NCBI GenBank assembly: GCA_033398695.1
Contig: CM065804.1
Coordinates: 50,437,501 to 50,501,500 of the forward strand
Direction of reading: 5' to 3'
From: Orobanche coerulescens
Lineage: Eukaryota; Streptophyta; Magnoliopsida; Lamiales; Orobanchaceae
DNA length: 64,000 nucleotides
This document shows, in pieces, positions 35,781 through 46,681 of this stretch. Below the pieces are notes generated by a model. It did not search any database. It was given only the letters and a program-made list of their open reading frames with translations, and was not told the origin of the DNA. The position numbers and the translations under genes are program-made. Position 1 is the first letter of the stretch; each line of letters opens with the position of its first letter.

Positions 35781-35929
35781 ACGTGCAGAACCATGCATGC
35801 AAAATGTTGTAGATATAAAAACGTAAGGGTACGAATACGGGAAACCAATCTATGATTAATAACATCACGAAGTCGAATAATACAAGGTCGAGTACAAGAT
35901 AAATACACCATTATTATCCAGGCATTACA

Positions 35930-36049
35930 GTCGACTTGGCGCATATGTTAGTATACTGTTTTAGTTATTCATTTGGTTGAACGATTTGTTTGTTTTTCTT
36001 TGACGGATTGCAAGTTTCGAGGACGAAGCTTATATTAAGTGGTGTAGTA
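35930..36049 (+). other. 3' end of internal region of C, with PPT
   Basis: After the gtcga duplication, 120 bases carry the recurring CAAGTTTCGAGGACGAAGCT motif and a purine-rich stretch (AAGTGGTGTAGTA) before TGTAATATCCGG, the usual 3' end of these gypsy elements. Confidence 0.8.
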
Positions 36050-36328
36050 TGTAATATCCGGAATTTCTACTACTGTTGTTTAACGTTATTTTATCCGAGT
36101 TATGTTGTACAACGTGGAATCTGTACAGTATGGATAAAACAATTGAAGGACGGAGACATTCATATTGGTATAATTGTCGTACTTGGTCGACAATTGCATT
36201 TGAGGATATTATGTATCATATGAGAATATTATTAGAAGGAGTATATGTATTCAGTATGTCGTATGTTCGTATTCTGTATGTCGAGGCGTTGGACAAGAAT
36301 AGCTAGAAATGGCTAAGTATAGCCTTAT

Positions 36329-36816
36329 TAGCGCATGCTAATATTCAAGCATAGCGCATGATATCGTGCCGGTTTAGCAAACGCTAGAGGCAAAGGATAG
36401 TGCACGCTAGTGCAGAACAGATCATAGGGAATCTACGTGTGGACCCAGCTACTTTCGGTGCATGTTCCGATAAGGTCAACGGATGTTTGCTACGAAGGAT
36501 TAGCACACGCTAAGCATGAGACTTAATGCACGCTAATGGTAGATCGGTCAGAGGGAATCTTTGATTTGGCGAGTGCTTTCGTCATGTGGGGGCACGGGCA
36601 TCTTCGGGGTAGGTGCAGATTGTGGCAAGTCAACTATGATTAGCGCACGCTATGGTCGAGCATTGCGTATGCTAAACAGAGGATTTGCGTACGTTATTGC
36701 ATGGGCATTGCGTACGTAAATCATTTTTCAAAGTAAGGTAGTAGCTTCTGGACTACGATAGCGCACGCTAACAAAGATAGTTAGCGCACGCTAAATACAA
36801 GTTTTAGCGCACGCTA
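36329..36816 (+). promoter_or_regulatory. Inverted-repeat array in U3 of C (3' LTR)
   Basis: Collinear with the 5' array; several units have lost symmetry (TAGCAAACGCTA, TAGTGCACGCTA), and units near 36760-36816 are intact. Confidence 0.75.
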
Positions 36817-37593
36817 GTAATGTATAGTATATATATGTGTAGTTGGCCATTATTCTTCATTTTCGTCCATTCCTTTTTTCCAACCGATAGAGAAAGTTCT
36901 TAGAGAGATGTTTGAGGTTCCAAACATTGGATTATGGTGGAGTTAATCGTCCATAACAACATTTGGAGCTTGGAAGTGATTGAGAACAGATTCAACCTTG
37001 GGATTCAATCCATTCCTTCGAAGAGGTAATTACTCTTCACCGTTGGATTTCATTTTGGATTGAATGTTAATGTTCTTGAGTTGATGATTGTCATATAAAC
37101 AAGTTGATAAGCATGATTATGAGATGGATTACCGGATTATGATGATGTTGTTCACTAGTAGAATAAACATCAAAGACTTCGGTACGTCTCAGTTCGGTAA
37201 TTTATACTAGCAAAGTAAGAACAAACAACAACTTCGCTTTTCAATTTACTGAAGTAAAAACCCACATAGACTTCAGTAAATGGTACCAAACAAAAAGAGC
37301 TAGTTAGAAATTTTAAGTTGCAAAGAATTTGCTAATTTGATAATTATTGAAGTAAAAAGTGTGAAATTTTATTTTTTACCAAAAAATTTTACAATAGCGA
37401 AGTGTATGTCTTGAGACCGGGAATTAATATTTTGAGGTTCAATTTTTTTCAATTGGGCTCCAAAAAATACTTAGCAAATATTGGTTTCTACCATTTCCTC
37501 ACTCAAAATTTTTACTCCAATTTTCATGATAAAAAAATACTCAAATGAACAATTTTATCAATAACATTACAAAAATAACAACAAGAAAGACTT

Positions 37594-38085
37594 GGGGGGT
37601 GTATTCAATTGGGATTTTGTGGGATTTTTTTGGATTTTAGAAATCTTAGGGTATTCAATTTGGATTGTTTTGAATCCATTAAAATCTTGAGGTATTCAAT
37701 TTGGATTTCAGAATGTCATTTAAAATCTTGATGCATTCAATTAGGATTTCAAAATGTCATTTAAAATCTTGGTGTATTCAATCTGGATTTAAACATCCAT
37801 TAAAATCTGAGGGTATTCAAAAATTCATGGATTTTTTTGGATTCAATAAAATGATGGATTTTGATGGATCTGTTAGTGTTTTTTTGTAAGTTTTGAAATC
37901 TCACCAAAATCAATGAGATTTTGAAGGATTTCTAAAAATCTATTTGTAAATCCGAAAGACTCTCCATCAACTTTATAAGATTCTACGATGATTATTATTA
38001 ATCCATATATTATCTCTAATCCGCCAAAATCTTTAAAAATTCATGAATTATTATTAATCCACCATAATCTGAATTGAATACACCC
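37594..38085. mobile_element. MITE copy 1 in the CACTA element
   Basis: About 490 bp with inverted ends GGGTGTATTCAATTGGGATT at the left and, at the right (reverse complement), GGGTGTATTCAATTCAGATT. The interior repeats ATTCAATTTGGATTTCAGAA-like segments. Superfamily is uncertain; the TSD is not clear. Confidence 0.75.
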
Positions 38086-38219
38086 TTCTTATTTTTTTTT
38101 GGTTAAAAAGATTTAGGGTTGAAGCAATTAGTCTCCTTCATCGTTACTTTTTGGCCGCCTCCTTCATTTCCAAAACACCAATTAGTCTGATTCCTCGAGT
38201 TTCACGAAACCCCGACGTT

Positions 38220-39830
38220 GTGGTTGAAAAATTTATAGAGATGAATCCTTCTCTGACGGCGGCGGCGTCTGAGCAGCTGCAGGAGGGAATTATGAGGGAT
38301 GTATTCAATTGGGATTTTGTGAGATTTTTTTGAATTTTAGAAATCCTGGGGTATTCAGTTTGGATTGTTTTGAATCCATTAAAATCTTGAGGTATTCAAT
38401 TTAGATTTCAGAATGTCATTTAAAATCTTGGTGTATTCAATTAGGATTTCAAAATGTCATTTAAAATCTTGGTGTATTCAATATGAATTTAAAACAATCC
38501 ACTAAAATCTGAGGGTATTTAAAAATCAATGGATTTTTTAGATTCATTAAAATAGTGGATTTTGATGGATTTGTTAGTATTTTTTGTAAGTTTTGAAATC
38601 TCATCAAAATCAATGAGATTTTGAAGGATTTCTAAAAATCTATTTGTAAATCCGAAAGACTCTCCATCAACTTTATAAAATTCTACGATAATTATTATTA
38701 ATCCATGCATTATTTCTAATCCGCCAAAATCCTTAAAAATCCATGGATTATTACTGGTCCACCAAAATCTAAATTGAATACACACCTCTAATTTGGTGCT
38801 TTCTCGATGGTCTGCCCTTAGAATGGCCATTGAAAATGAGTGGGGCGACCGTGACTCTCTCCAGAAATCCGAGGAGCTCGGCCACCAACTTTTTCATCGC
38901 CTCACTCAATCTAATGGTTTTTCTTCTTCTCACTTAGTTTTTTTTTACGAACACATGTTTTCTTCTTCTCAGCTTTTTTTATGATTTAGATTTTCTTGTA
39001 GGGAAAAAGTGCATCTTTGTTGTAATCTAAAAGATATATATCAATTTCAGAATTGAAGCTCTTGCTTAACTTCTTGGAATGAACTAATGTTTATGTGTGG
39101 TTTTGTTACTTTTCGTGCACAGAGCAAGTATATATTGAGGACTTAGAGGATATGCTTGATGAATTCATGCTTGATCTAAATACTGAGATAGGGGATGGCA
39201 GCGTTGAGGAGGTATACCGTTTTGTAGTTTCATTGGAAATGGATTCTTTTCATATCATTGGATGTATTGTAATATGGTACTTATCATTTGTGTCTTTCAG
39301 TCATTTTAACATCTATTCTTTCCTTTCAATGAGATTTGAACCGGAATGGGTGAATTCGTGTGATTGTTATTGAAATATTACTGAATGTTTCAATTCTAGG
39401 AACTTTTGGATGAGATTTTACATTATAGCAAGTTTTGTACCATTTTCATGATCATGGGCTCGTGTAGTTGGTGTTGATCTTAACAATGAGCCTGGATTAT
39501 TCCATGGATCTTGGTTAGTTCTGATTTGAAGAACGCGAATATATTGTTGTCTTCTTGTTTAGTTCTTAGTCGTAGACGACTTTGGTCATGCTTCTTTGTG
39601 TTGGTATACTGATTTAGTTTGTGCCATTGTTCCTGTGTAACCCATGATGTTGTTCCTTTTAGGTTTTACGAGTACAATTTTTTATACCCTTCTTACAAAG
39701 GTCATCTTTTAATGCTTAATTCGTTATTTCTTTTTCAGTTATCAAATGCAGCGACCTCTGCAACGTCTCAGAAATACCATCTCCAATTCCTGCAGTCAAC
39801 ACACCAACTCCTATATCGTCCCTGCTGTTT
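38220..39830 (+). pseudogene. TSR2-like pre-rRNA-processing gene fragment, captured
   Basis: Exon-like pieces match plant TSR2-type proteins, which in yeast escort ribosomal protein eS26 to pre-ribosomes. First piece: MNPSLTAAASEQLQEGI (38241-38293). After MITE copy 2: VLSRWSALRMAIENEWGDRD followed by SLQKSEELGHQLFHRLTQ (about 38793-38916), then a GT donor. After an intron ending in CAG: EQVYIEDLEDMLDEFMLDLN and TEIGDGSVEE (39122-39211), followed by GT. Diverged later exons may lie at 39398-39440 and 39739-39800. The family signature is W..L...ENEWG and the acidic LED.LDEF.L.LNTE..DGS block. Introns are kept, so the capture was from DNA and not from mRNA. The MITE breaks the reading frame. 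Identification is from memory of the family. Confidence 0.72.
38294..38788. mobile_element. MITE copy 2, inserted in the TSR2-like exon
   Basis: About 495 bp, the same family as copy 1 (GTATTCAATTGGGATTTTGT at left, AAATTGAATACACACC at right). It separates ..EQLQEGI from VLSRWSAL. TTA at the left and TAA at the right edge may be remnants of a TTA/TAA target duplication as in PIF/Harbinger MITEs, but alignment is off by one base. Confidence 0.78.
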
Positions 39831-40028
39831 GTCCCTTTCTCTTTTTCTTTAGTCGAATAGAGGTTTGCAGAAAAATAAAACAAAACAAGTTACGTGATTG
39901 ATATTGTATATCAACACGTACATCACTGAACATGGTTCGTAGATAATCAATTGTTTCTCAAAAAAATAAAAAAAATTATCATCCAAAGTTGCTCCTTGAT
40001 TTTTCATTTTCTCACATTGTTTTTCTAG

Positions 40029-40737
40029 ACAGGACATTACATCCCCCAGTTAGCTGTTGCTCTTCTGGACTACAATAAACCCTCCAAAAATTTCATGTTT
40101 AACATTAAAGGGGTTGCTGTAAGAAAACATTTGCTCAACCTTTCTGTCTTTATTCATTTTTCTGATTTTACGGAAACTTGTTTTTAATCTTTGTTCACGT
40201 ATTAGGCTTATATGTGAATGGTTATCTTGGCCTAGATTGGGAATCCACTTCAAAGGCTCGACCGTTATGTTCCATAAACTTATGAGTTTTTCTGGTAGCA
40301 CGGAATGATTTCCGATGAAATTGGACTCACCATTATGAACGATTGTGATTTTGAAGATTACACATTTGAAAATCCACACAATGTGTCTGCATCATGTAAC
40401 AATGCCATATCCGAGGCAAACAAGATTGTTGGTGATTATATAAACAGTCACGATGTTATTCTTGAAGTGTTCCGGCGATAGTGGAGCAAGAACTTAGACT
40501 CAAAAAGATGGTACAGTTTATGTATCCTATTCTTTCTGATTTTCTAAATCATGGGCTAAAAAAATGAAAAAAAAAGGATGAATAATGTACTATGAAATTG
40601 CAGGCAACAAAGACTAGTGTTGGTGTAGATGTTTGCATGAGCTACGAGAGGCACTTCTACTTTAACCTTCCAGAGGTTCAGAAGGCTCTACATGCAAATT
40701 GAACCAATCTGTCGTACAGCTAGTCCATGTGCAGTGG
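40029..40737 (+). pseudogene. Serine carboxypeptidase-like gene fragment, captured
   Basis: Three exon-like pieces with AG/GT borders match plant serine carboxypeptidase-like (SCPL, peptidase family S10) proteins. 40029-40118: GHYIPQLAVALLDYNKPSKN and FMFNIKGVA. 40236-40510: IGNPLQRLDRYVP, then EFFW, HGMISDEIGLTIMNDCDFED and the NPHNVSASCN block. 40604-40737: SVGVDVCMSYERHFYFNLPE and VQKALHAN. Stops (near 40275, 40299 and in the last exon) and a small deletion near 40473 kill the frame. The catalytic Ser, Asp and His regions are not included. Introns are retained. The piece is in the same orientation as the TSR2-like fragment and about 200 bp downstream of it. Confidence 0.82.
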
Positions 40738-41112
40738 GTAAGTTTATCAAATACCTTAATCTGTAGCAAGTAGCATTAGTTTCTTAAATCTTTCTCCATA
40801 TATGCATGGTTCTATTATAAATGGAGGGATAATTCTTGCTGGTGAAGTGAATTTGTTGTGAAAATGTTGACTATTACGTCTAGGGAAGTACAAGTGCATC
40901 AGTAAATTTGTTTGGAAGGTGTCTTTCTTGACCGTCTCTAGCCAACAAGAAATATGTTTTTATTCTTGCTGTCGAGAAGAGTGTTCAGGAAAAACACATC
41001 ATTGCTCGCTTGAGTAGAAGTTATTTTTAGACTGTTTGATAATGTTGTAGCATGTGTGTTACGACACGTTATGCTAATATGTTTTAGTTGGTAATATAAT
41101 TTTGGCTTTCAG

Positions 41113-41288
41113 GTAAAACCTTGTAATTTCTTTATTGGGGAAGAAGAGTTGTTAAACCAGCAACAAAGTGATTATGTAGTTTTGTTTGCTTCACGTGCCG
41201 ATGTTGAAGATTTGAAGAAGAAAGCTGATATGTATGATCGTCTGATGAAAATTAATGATGTGCTGAAGAGAGACTTGGTTGTTTCGAA
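41113..41288 (+). pseudogene. Exon-like fragment of unidentified gene in CACTA element
   Basis: An open stretch bounded by TTTCAG on the left and GTATATG on the right reads NFFIGEEELLNQQQSDYVVL, then FASRADVEDLKKKADMYDRL and MKINDVLKRDLVVSK: charged, helical, perhaps coiled-coil. I do not recognise the family. It may be a third captured host exon or part of the transposon's own lost gene. Confidence 0.5.
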
Positions 41289-44239
41289 GTATATGATCTT
41301 TTTTAATACTTTTTGTTCTATTTTTGGTGTTCATGATGAAATAGATAGAATTTTATTACACATTATTTGTCTTTGTTATGATATATATCTGGTTTTGAAT
41401 TGGTTGGAACGTATGTTATTTTTTTTAGATGGGATGATATGAAATTGTTGGTTCTTATATTATTGAGGTCTTGTGGTCGATGGTTAGTTATAGGTGAATG
41501 TAGATTTGGCAATGAATTTTAAATTGAAATGTGAAATACTAATATATATTACTGCAGAAAATACTAATATATATTATACAATAACTGAAGTAAAAAGTCC
41601 TTTTTTACTACGCCCGTTATAAAATAATCAAAGTTAAAGACATTCTTTTACTTTACTTACCCCCATATTTGGATCATAATTAGAAAAAAAATTGAGATAG
41701 ACTTCGGTTATTAGGATATTAGACTTCACATAAAAAGCGAAGTATAAAGTATACCTTTTACTACACGAACATAGACTTCGGTAATTATAACGTTTTTAAT
41801 TCAGATATTATCCGAAGTCTTTGACGTTTATTCTTATAGTGGTTGTTGATATATGGATATGGATATGATTCTTGTGGTTTGAATTGTGCTGTTCGTCTTC
41901 TTGAGATAAGTTGGTTAATCCTTCTCCTCATTTTTAGATGATTGTTTACATGTTAAAGGATATCGGATTACGTTGTTTTGATGACTATGAACATGATTTC
42001 GAATCACTTAGTGTTCTTGAAGAACTTTTAATAAATAGAACATAGCAAGACGATTGTATATTAAGTTATCTGTATTTTTGGATATGAAGATGGAATGTTC
42101 GTTAAGTCATGTTGATTGATGATTGATCTTGGAATACGATTTCCATTACATTCATATCCGTAATCACAAGGGGTTAGTCGATACTTGTAAGACATGCAAC
42201 TGTATAGTATTTGCGCACGCTAGCTGACTGGCTAACGCACGCTAACTGAAGAGACTTAGCGCGTGATACGTTATGTGATTAGTGTGCGCTAAGTAGACAG
42301 ACAGTGTAGTATATCATGTTGTGGTTATGAATTCGTGCTGGTTTGAGTTGGATTGTTGAGACTACATTTAACCGAGATATTGTAGAACCGTCGGGTTTGT
42401 TGATTGGTTATATCGGTTGTTGATTATTATTGAATGTGTGTTAATCGATTATTGTAATAGATTGAGATTATTGATCGGTGATTAGAACCTTGCTTTGCAG
42501 TCGTGTTCGAGAATGTTCGTAGATTGCTTTGGTCAGGGCTGAGAAGCTCGTAGACGAAGGCAATGGAATTTGTAGCGGCTTCGTCATCATCGTGTTGGTA
42601 TCGAGGCAAGTATATTACTTGCTCAGTTTATAATATTTAATGAATGGTTTCCGTTTCATTCATTTATAATTCGTATGGCAATGGTTTTAATTGTGAACAC
42701 AGGAGATTTGGGATTATAAGTTCTTTTCGGATTTTGGGAATTTAAATCATAATGTATATGATTCACTTTTGTTATTGGTATACTTGGGTATCGAAGATAC
42801 ATTGTTGTAAAGACGAAGATATGAATTAGCTACAGTCCGTGACATTTTGGACCATCGAGTATTGAGAATAATAGTTGGTGATGGTTTAGAATCGAGATTG
42901 CCATCGAAGGACTCGGGACAAGTACTCTAATCATTTTTGTCATTTTGTGTCGATCATATTGTGATACATTCGTGTATTATTGTTGTCATGCATTTGTGTA
43001 TTGTTGTTAATATGTATTTGTGCATTGTTGTCGTATGTTCACCTCGTGTTGATCTGACGGGATAATCGTGGGATCTATGCTAGCATGTACTGGATCATTG
43101 GACAGGTTTATCCACCTTGTGTCGGTCTGACGGGATCATCTTGGGATCTATGCTAGCATGAACGCTGGATCATCGGATTACCCATGTGTTGTTGTTGTGC
43201 ATATGTATATTATGGGTTATCCACCTCGTGTTGGTCTTTCATGATCATCTTGGGATCTATGCTGTGTGCGCTGAATCATCGGATTTCCGTAAGTATACCT
43301 TGTTTTTATTGATGTGAGCATATTGACGTTGTTACATGAGTATGCATTTGTAGGTCTTGTGTTAGGACCATGTTCGTATGTTGTGTTGATCTGATCTTGG
43401 ATTAGACTGACGTGATTTCATCGTGGCATTTAATATCTTGAGGTATGTTCCGTATTTCCTTTGGTATTTGTATTTTGATGGATAATCGATTATCGTGTTG
43501 GGATTTGATGATGTTACCCGATGGATCGAATTGGTCAGAGCTGGTATTTTTCTGTATCATGAGTTAGTGATGATATTCTGATAATCTTGAGATGTACAAT
43601 ATGGTAATGGTTATTTTGATGAGGATTATTCGAGTAAGTAAAGTTACGGCGGTAAGATTACATTGGTCGTATTCTTGCTTAGTAATTTCATTGGTATGTA
43701 ATTATTGACGTGATGTGATTGTTATCATTGTTGGATATTATGGCTGTAATATCCGCAATTTCGATTTCCGGTAATTTTCTTTTTTCGGCAGGAGTCCGTT
43801 TCGACGACTCGCTCATGACCGTATCGTCATTCTAAGAATGACTAATTCTGCACTTTTTGTCATCCGAGTTTGTTTCGGTATCGTTTTGTTGAGTTTCATG
43901 TTCTTAAGCGGCTTTTCCGTACTTGAGTTCGATTTTGCGAATCTCGTCCGAAACTGTTGTTTCGAGCTTCTCGTAAGTTCATTTAATGTTATTATCGTGT
44001 TGCGAGCTTTGGCTTGGTGTTTCGATCGTGTATCGTGTATTTCGGACGTTTTGGGCCGTTTTCGTAATTTCCCAAAGTTTGGGGTAATTACTTCCGTCGT
44101 CGAATTCCGACACTTCGGGTGGTCGGAATCGTGTGTTCTCTTAGCGCTTGGATTCATCTTTGCAAGTACTTCATAACCGTATCTTTAATTTTTATTCAGG
44201 TTCGAATTTCGAGGTTGTCCGGGCCGTCGGAGTGGCCAC

Positions 44240-44475
44240 GACCGAGTCACGGCCGGAGCAGGGCCTAGCCTGGCCGAGTTACGACCGTAACGTGCGATTC
44301 TGATGCGTGCTCGGCAGAACATGGCCGGATGATTGCGATTCTGGCCGTAAGGGTCGATTCACGGCCGTCACGGGTGCGAGCGTGTTCGGACGAATGCGAT
44401 TCTGGCCGTAAGTACCTAGATGCGGCCGTAAGTGCCGAGTTATGGCCGTAAAGCCACATCGATTCTGGCCGTAGC
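44240..44475 (+). promoter_or_regulatory. GGCCGTAA array in U3 of D, 5' LTR variant
   Basis: Units read GATTCTGGCCGTAA at 44337, 44398 and 44461, with GATTCTG at 44296; other units keep TTAC(G/A)(G/A)CCGTAA or TTATGGCCGTAA. Symmetry is lost in most units because the left arm is ATTCT. TATA box ATATATA follows at 44557-44563. Confidence 0.75.
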
Positions 44476-45592
44476 GATCGGCGACCCAGGTAGATTTTGA
44501 CGAATGCGGTTACGTCAAGTGAAACCTTTGCCGGTTAGGCCCGTAACCTTGTCAGCATATATAGGCGAGGGGACTCGGCCAGACCTCATTTTCCCACTTT
44601 TTCTCATTTCTTGCGGCGGCTGGCGACGGGGGTTCGGGAAATCGAGTTCTTGGCCGGTTCTAATCATTTCTAAGGCATTTTGGAGGATTCTTGTCGATTA
44701 TATCATCGTCCAATCCGTGTTCTTCGTCCGAATCAACGTATTTTGGCTTGAACCCTTGTTTTTAATAATTTTGGGGATTTTCCTTTTGATTTCGATTTCA
44801 ATCCATTTTTGATCAATTAATTGTTGTATAAACGTTGTTTTGAACTTGTTCTACGGACTGGATACTCGTATCTTTGGTTCGTTCGACCCGAGGGGTGATT
44901 TCTTTGTTCTTAAAGGGTCTTGAACATTTAATGTTCGATTAAATGTTCGAATGAGTTCCATTCGATAGTTGTTGGGATTTCCATTGTTTTTTGCCTTGAT
45001 TCTCGTTGTAATCATGTTTTATTGTTCCTTCCAGAGGATTATAGGTGCTCGAGGATTCCGAGTTGAATCTCTTTGGTGTTTGATGATTCGTGTGGTGTTA
45101 TTTACGTCGTAATTTCGGTGCTATCGCGTTCTAGATAGTGTTCGGGAATTCGAGGGCTACCCGGTCGTATCCGTTCATTTTTTTCCATTGCTCGTGGTAT
45201 CGAGGCAAGTACCTTGTCCATACAATTCTTGTTTTGTGGATATGATAATTAGTGACCGTCTCTATGTGTTTGTTTGATCGTTTGATTTGAACTTTCAAAA
45301 GATTCGGTTTAGCCTCGTTAAGGGCTCACTTTCAAAATGCGTGTGTTTTGTGAACGGTGTGTTTTGGGGAATTGATTATGATTTGATTGTTTTGAACGTT
45401 GAGGGCTTTGGTGATACCCCTGTTGTGTAAAGTTATGAAATCATGTATTCCGCGTTAATCGTGTTGTATTGTGTTGAGTTTGATAACGGTGTCGAGTAAG
45501 TGGCCATCTCTAGTAAGTATTCTTGATGAGCTTACATTCTTAGCATATTAGTATTGCATGAGTAACGTGCGTGTGTGTGTATGCTCATTATG

Positions 45593-45717
45593 GGTTAGAT
45601 CCAACGGGGTCTCGGTAGGGGTCCACAGAGGTGTGGATCGACGAGCTTTGATTTTAACCATTACAGGTTAGATCCGACGGGGTCTTGGTAGGGGTCCACG
45701 GAGGTGTGGATCGACGG
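45593..45717 (+). repeat. Duplicated GGTTAGATCC-ACGGGGTC repeat in D 5' LTR
   Basis: Two copies of a unit of about 52 bases: GGTTAGATCC, then ACGGGGTC, GGTAGGGGTCCAC and GAGGTGTGGATCGACG. The 3' LTR has the same pair from about 51241 and 51313. Confidence 0.8.
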
Positions 45718-46681
45718 TTAATCGTGGTGCATTTTACAAATGTGTTTTAAGATTGGCGTTTCCGGAAACGAGTGTTTTCATCAGTGATTTCATGATTTGC
45801 ATGCATTGAATAAGTGTGTAAGAGGTAAGTTGTTCATTGGCCTACTTGGCTAGGATGGCACTAGAGTATTTTGTCGTATGTGTTTAGTCGTTTAATTGTG
45901 GGGTTTTGATGTTGGAAAACGAACCTTGCTATTGTTCTCGTGTACTGTGATTTGATGTAATTTGGGGCTAAAATCCCAACGGTTATGTAAAGGTTATTTT
46001 ACAGAAAATAAACCTTCGGGGTGATGACCCCTTTCGTATTTCGAGTTTTGGAAAGAGAAGGATTCGGTAATCCTAAATTGTTTTCTATTAAAACTCTCGA
46101 TGGCATTTTAAACTGTTTTATAAATTGTTTCCATTGATTTGTGATCTTTCGGTTTGGAATGTTTTTCCCAAACTCTTGCATCGGGAAGTACTTTTCGTTT
46201 CGTTTGGATCTTTGAGGATTCCTAGTTATTGTTATTCGTGGAATGTGAATTGTATGACTCGTATTTTGCACTTTGTTCTTGCACTAGCAAAATAGTGGAG
46301 TTTTGCTAACCCCCGAATATTCGGGGGGTGGATATCTACTTTTGCATTCAGGTTTTGGGAGCGTAACACAGGGTCGGTACGAAGGATGATGAAAGATGAT
46401 CGATACTAATCACACGAGGAACCGTACGTTGTTGTATTGGTTCAGTTGTATTTTATTTCCGCTGCAGTATATTTTTCCCCGTTGTACGGGAGTGGTTGTA
46501 TTTTGACCCCTGCGTGGGCATGAATTGTAATTGCGTTGTATGTTTTTATTGAAAGACCAAATCGGTCTACTGAGTCATTTTAGCCTTGAAGGCACTGTTG
46601 AGTTGTTCGATGTTGTTACCAGTCTGGTAGATCCTTGAGAAAAGGTTGTGGAATATCACTGAGTGGATTGGGGGTGTTACA

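Larger units (their letters stand above)
21261..35929 (-). mobile_element. Element E: Ty3/gypsy chromovirus on the minus strand
   Basis: Perfect TSD gtcga (21256-21260 and 35930-35934). In element orientation: 5' LTR 35929-30537 (holding solo LTR F), damaged PBS, gag 30365-29096, solo LTR J at the gag-pol junction, pol 27179-23755, PPT, 3' LTR 23691-21261. The pol order ends in a chromodomain as in A, and many blocks are nearly the same as A, so E is a sister family. Without F and J the element is about 9.8 kb. Multiple stops, frameshifts and altered catalytic residues show it is dead. Confidence 0.93.
30537..35929 (-). repeat. 5' LTR of element E, split by solo LTR F
   Basis: Begins (plus) TGTAACACCCCG at 30537, is interrupted 30865-33831, and ends GGCATTACA at 35929; without F it is about 2.42 kb and collinear with the 3' LTR. 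The array occupies 35396-35780 and the TATA box 35374-35383. Confidence 0.92.
37153..41841 (+). mobile_element. CACTA (En/Spm) DNA transposon carrying host gene fragments
   Basis: Terminal inverted repeats begin CACTAGTAGAATAAAC at the left; the right end, reverse-complemented, is CACTATAAGAATAAAC. Both continue into GTCAAAGACTTCGG-like sequence. A three-base TSD gtt (37150-37152, 41842-41844) fits the superfamily, and the 5' LTR of C shows the empty site near 16525. Subterminal copies of ACTTCGGTAA-type motifs occur at both ends (for example 37177, 37254, 41702, 41768). The 4.7-kb interior has no recognisable transposase; it holds a pair of MITEs and pieces of at least two host genes, so it is a non-autonomous Pack-CACTA. 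Confidence 0.92.
43745..46681 (+). repeat. 5' LTR of element D
   Basis: Starts TGTAATATCCGCAATTTCGA, ends GGGGGTGTTACA. Contains the array (44240-44475), TATA (44557-44563), duplicated GGTTAGATCC repeat (from 45593 and 45666), a GC-type donor-like TCGAG/GCAAGTACC near 45205, the CACTAGCAAAATAGTGGAG module with an 18-base perfect palindrome CCCCCGAATATTCGGGGG (46310-46327), and acceptor-like TTTTGCATTCAG/G at 46351. Confidence 0.92.

Noticed and set aside
37153..41841. An intact TSR2 or carboxypeptidase gene
   Set aside because: Stops, a small deletion, missing catalytic regions and the MITE insertion show these are captured fragments within CACTA ends.
43838..44176. 112-residue open frame in U3 of D as a possible small gene
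   Set aside because: The copy in the 3' LTR (49679-49870) is frame-disrupted and begins elsewhere, and the product is only a hydrophobic composition effect; no domain is recognised.
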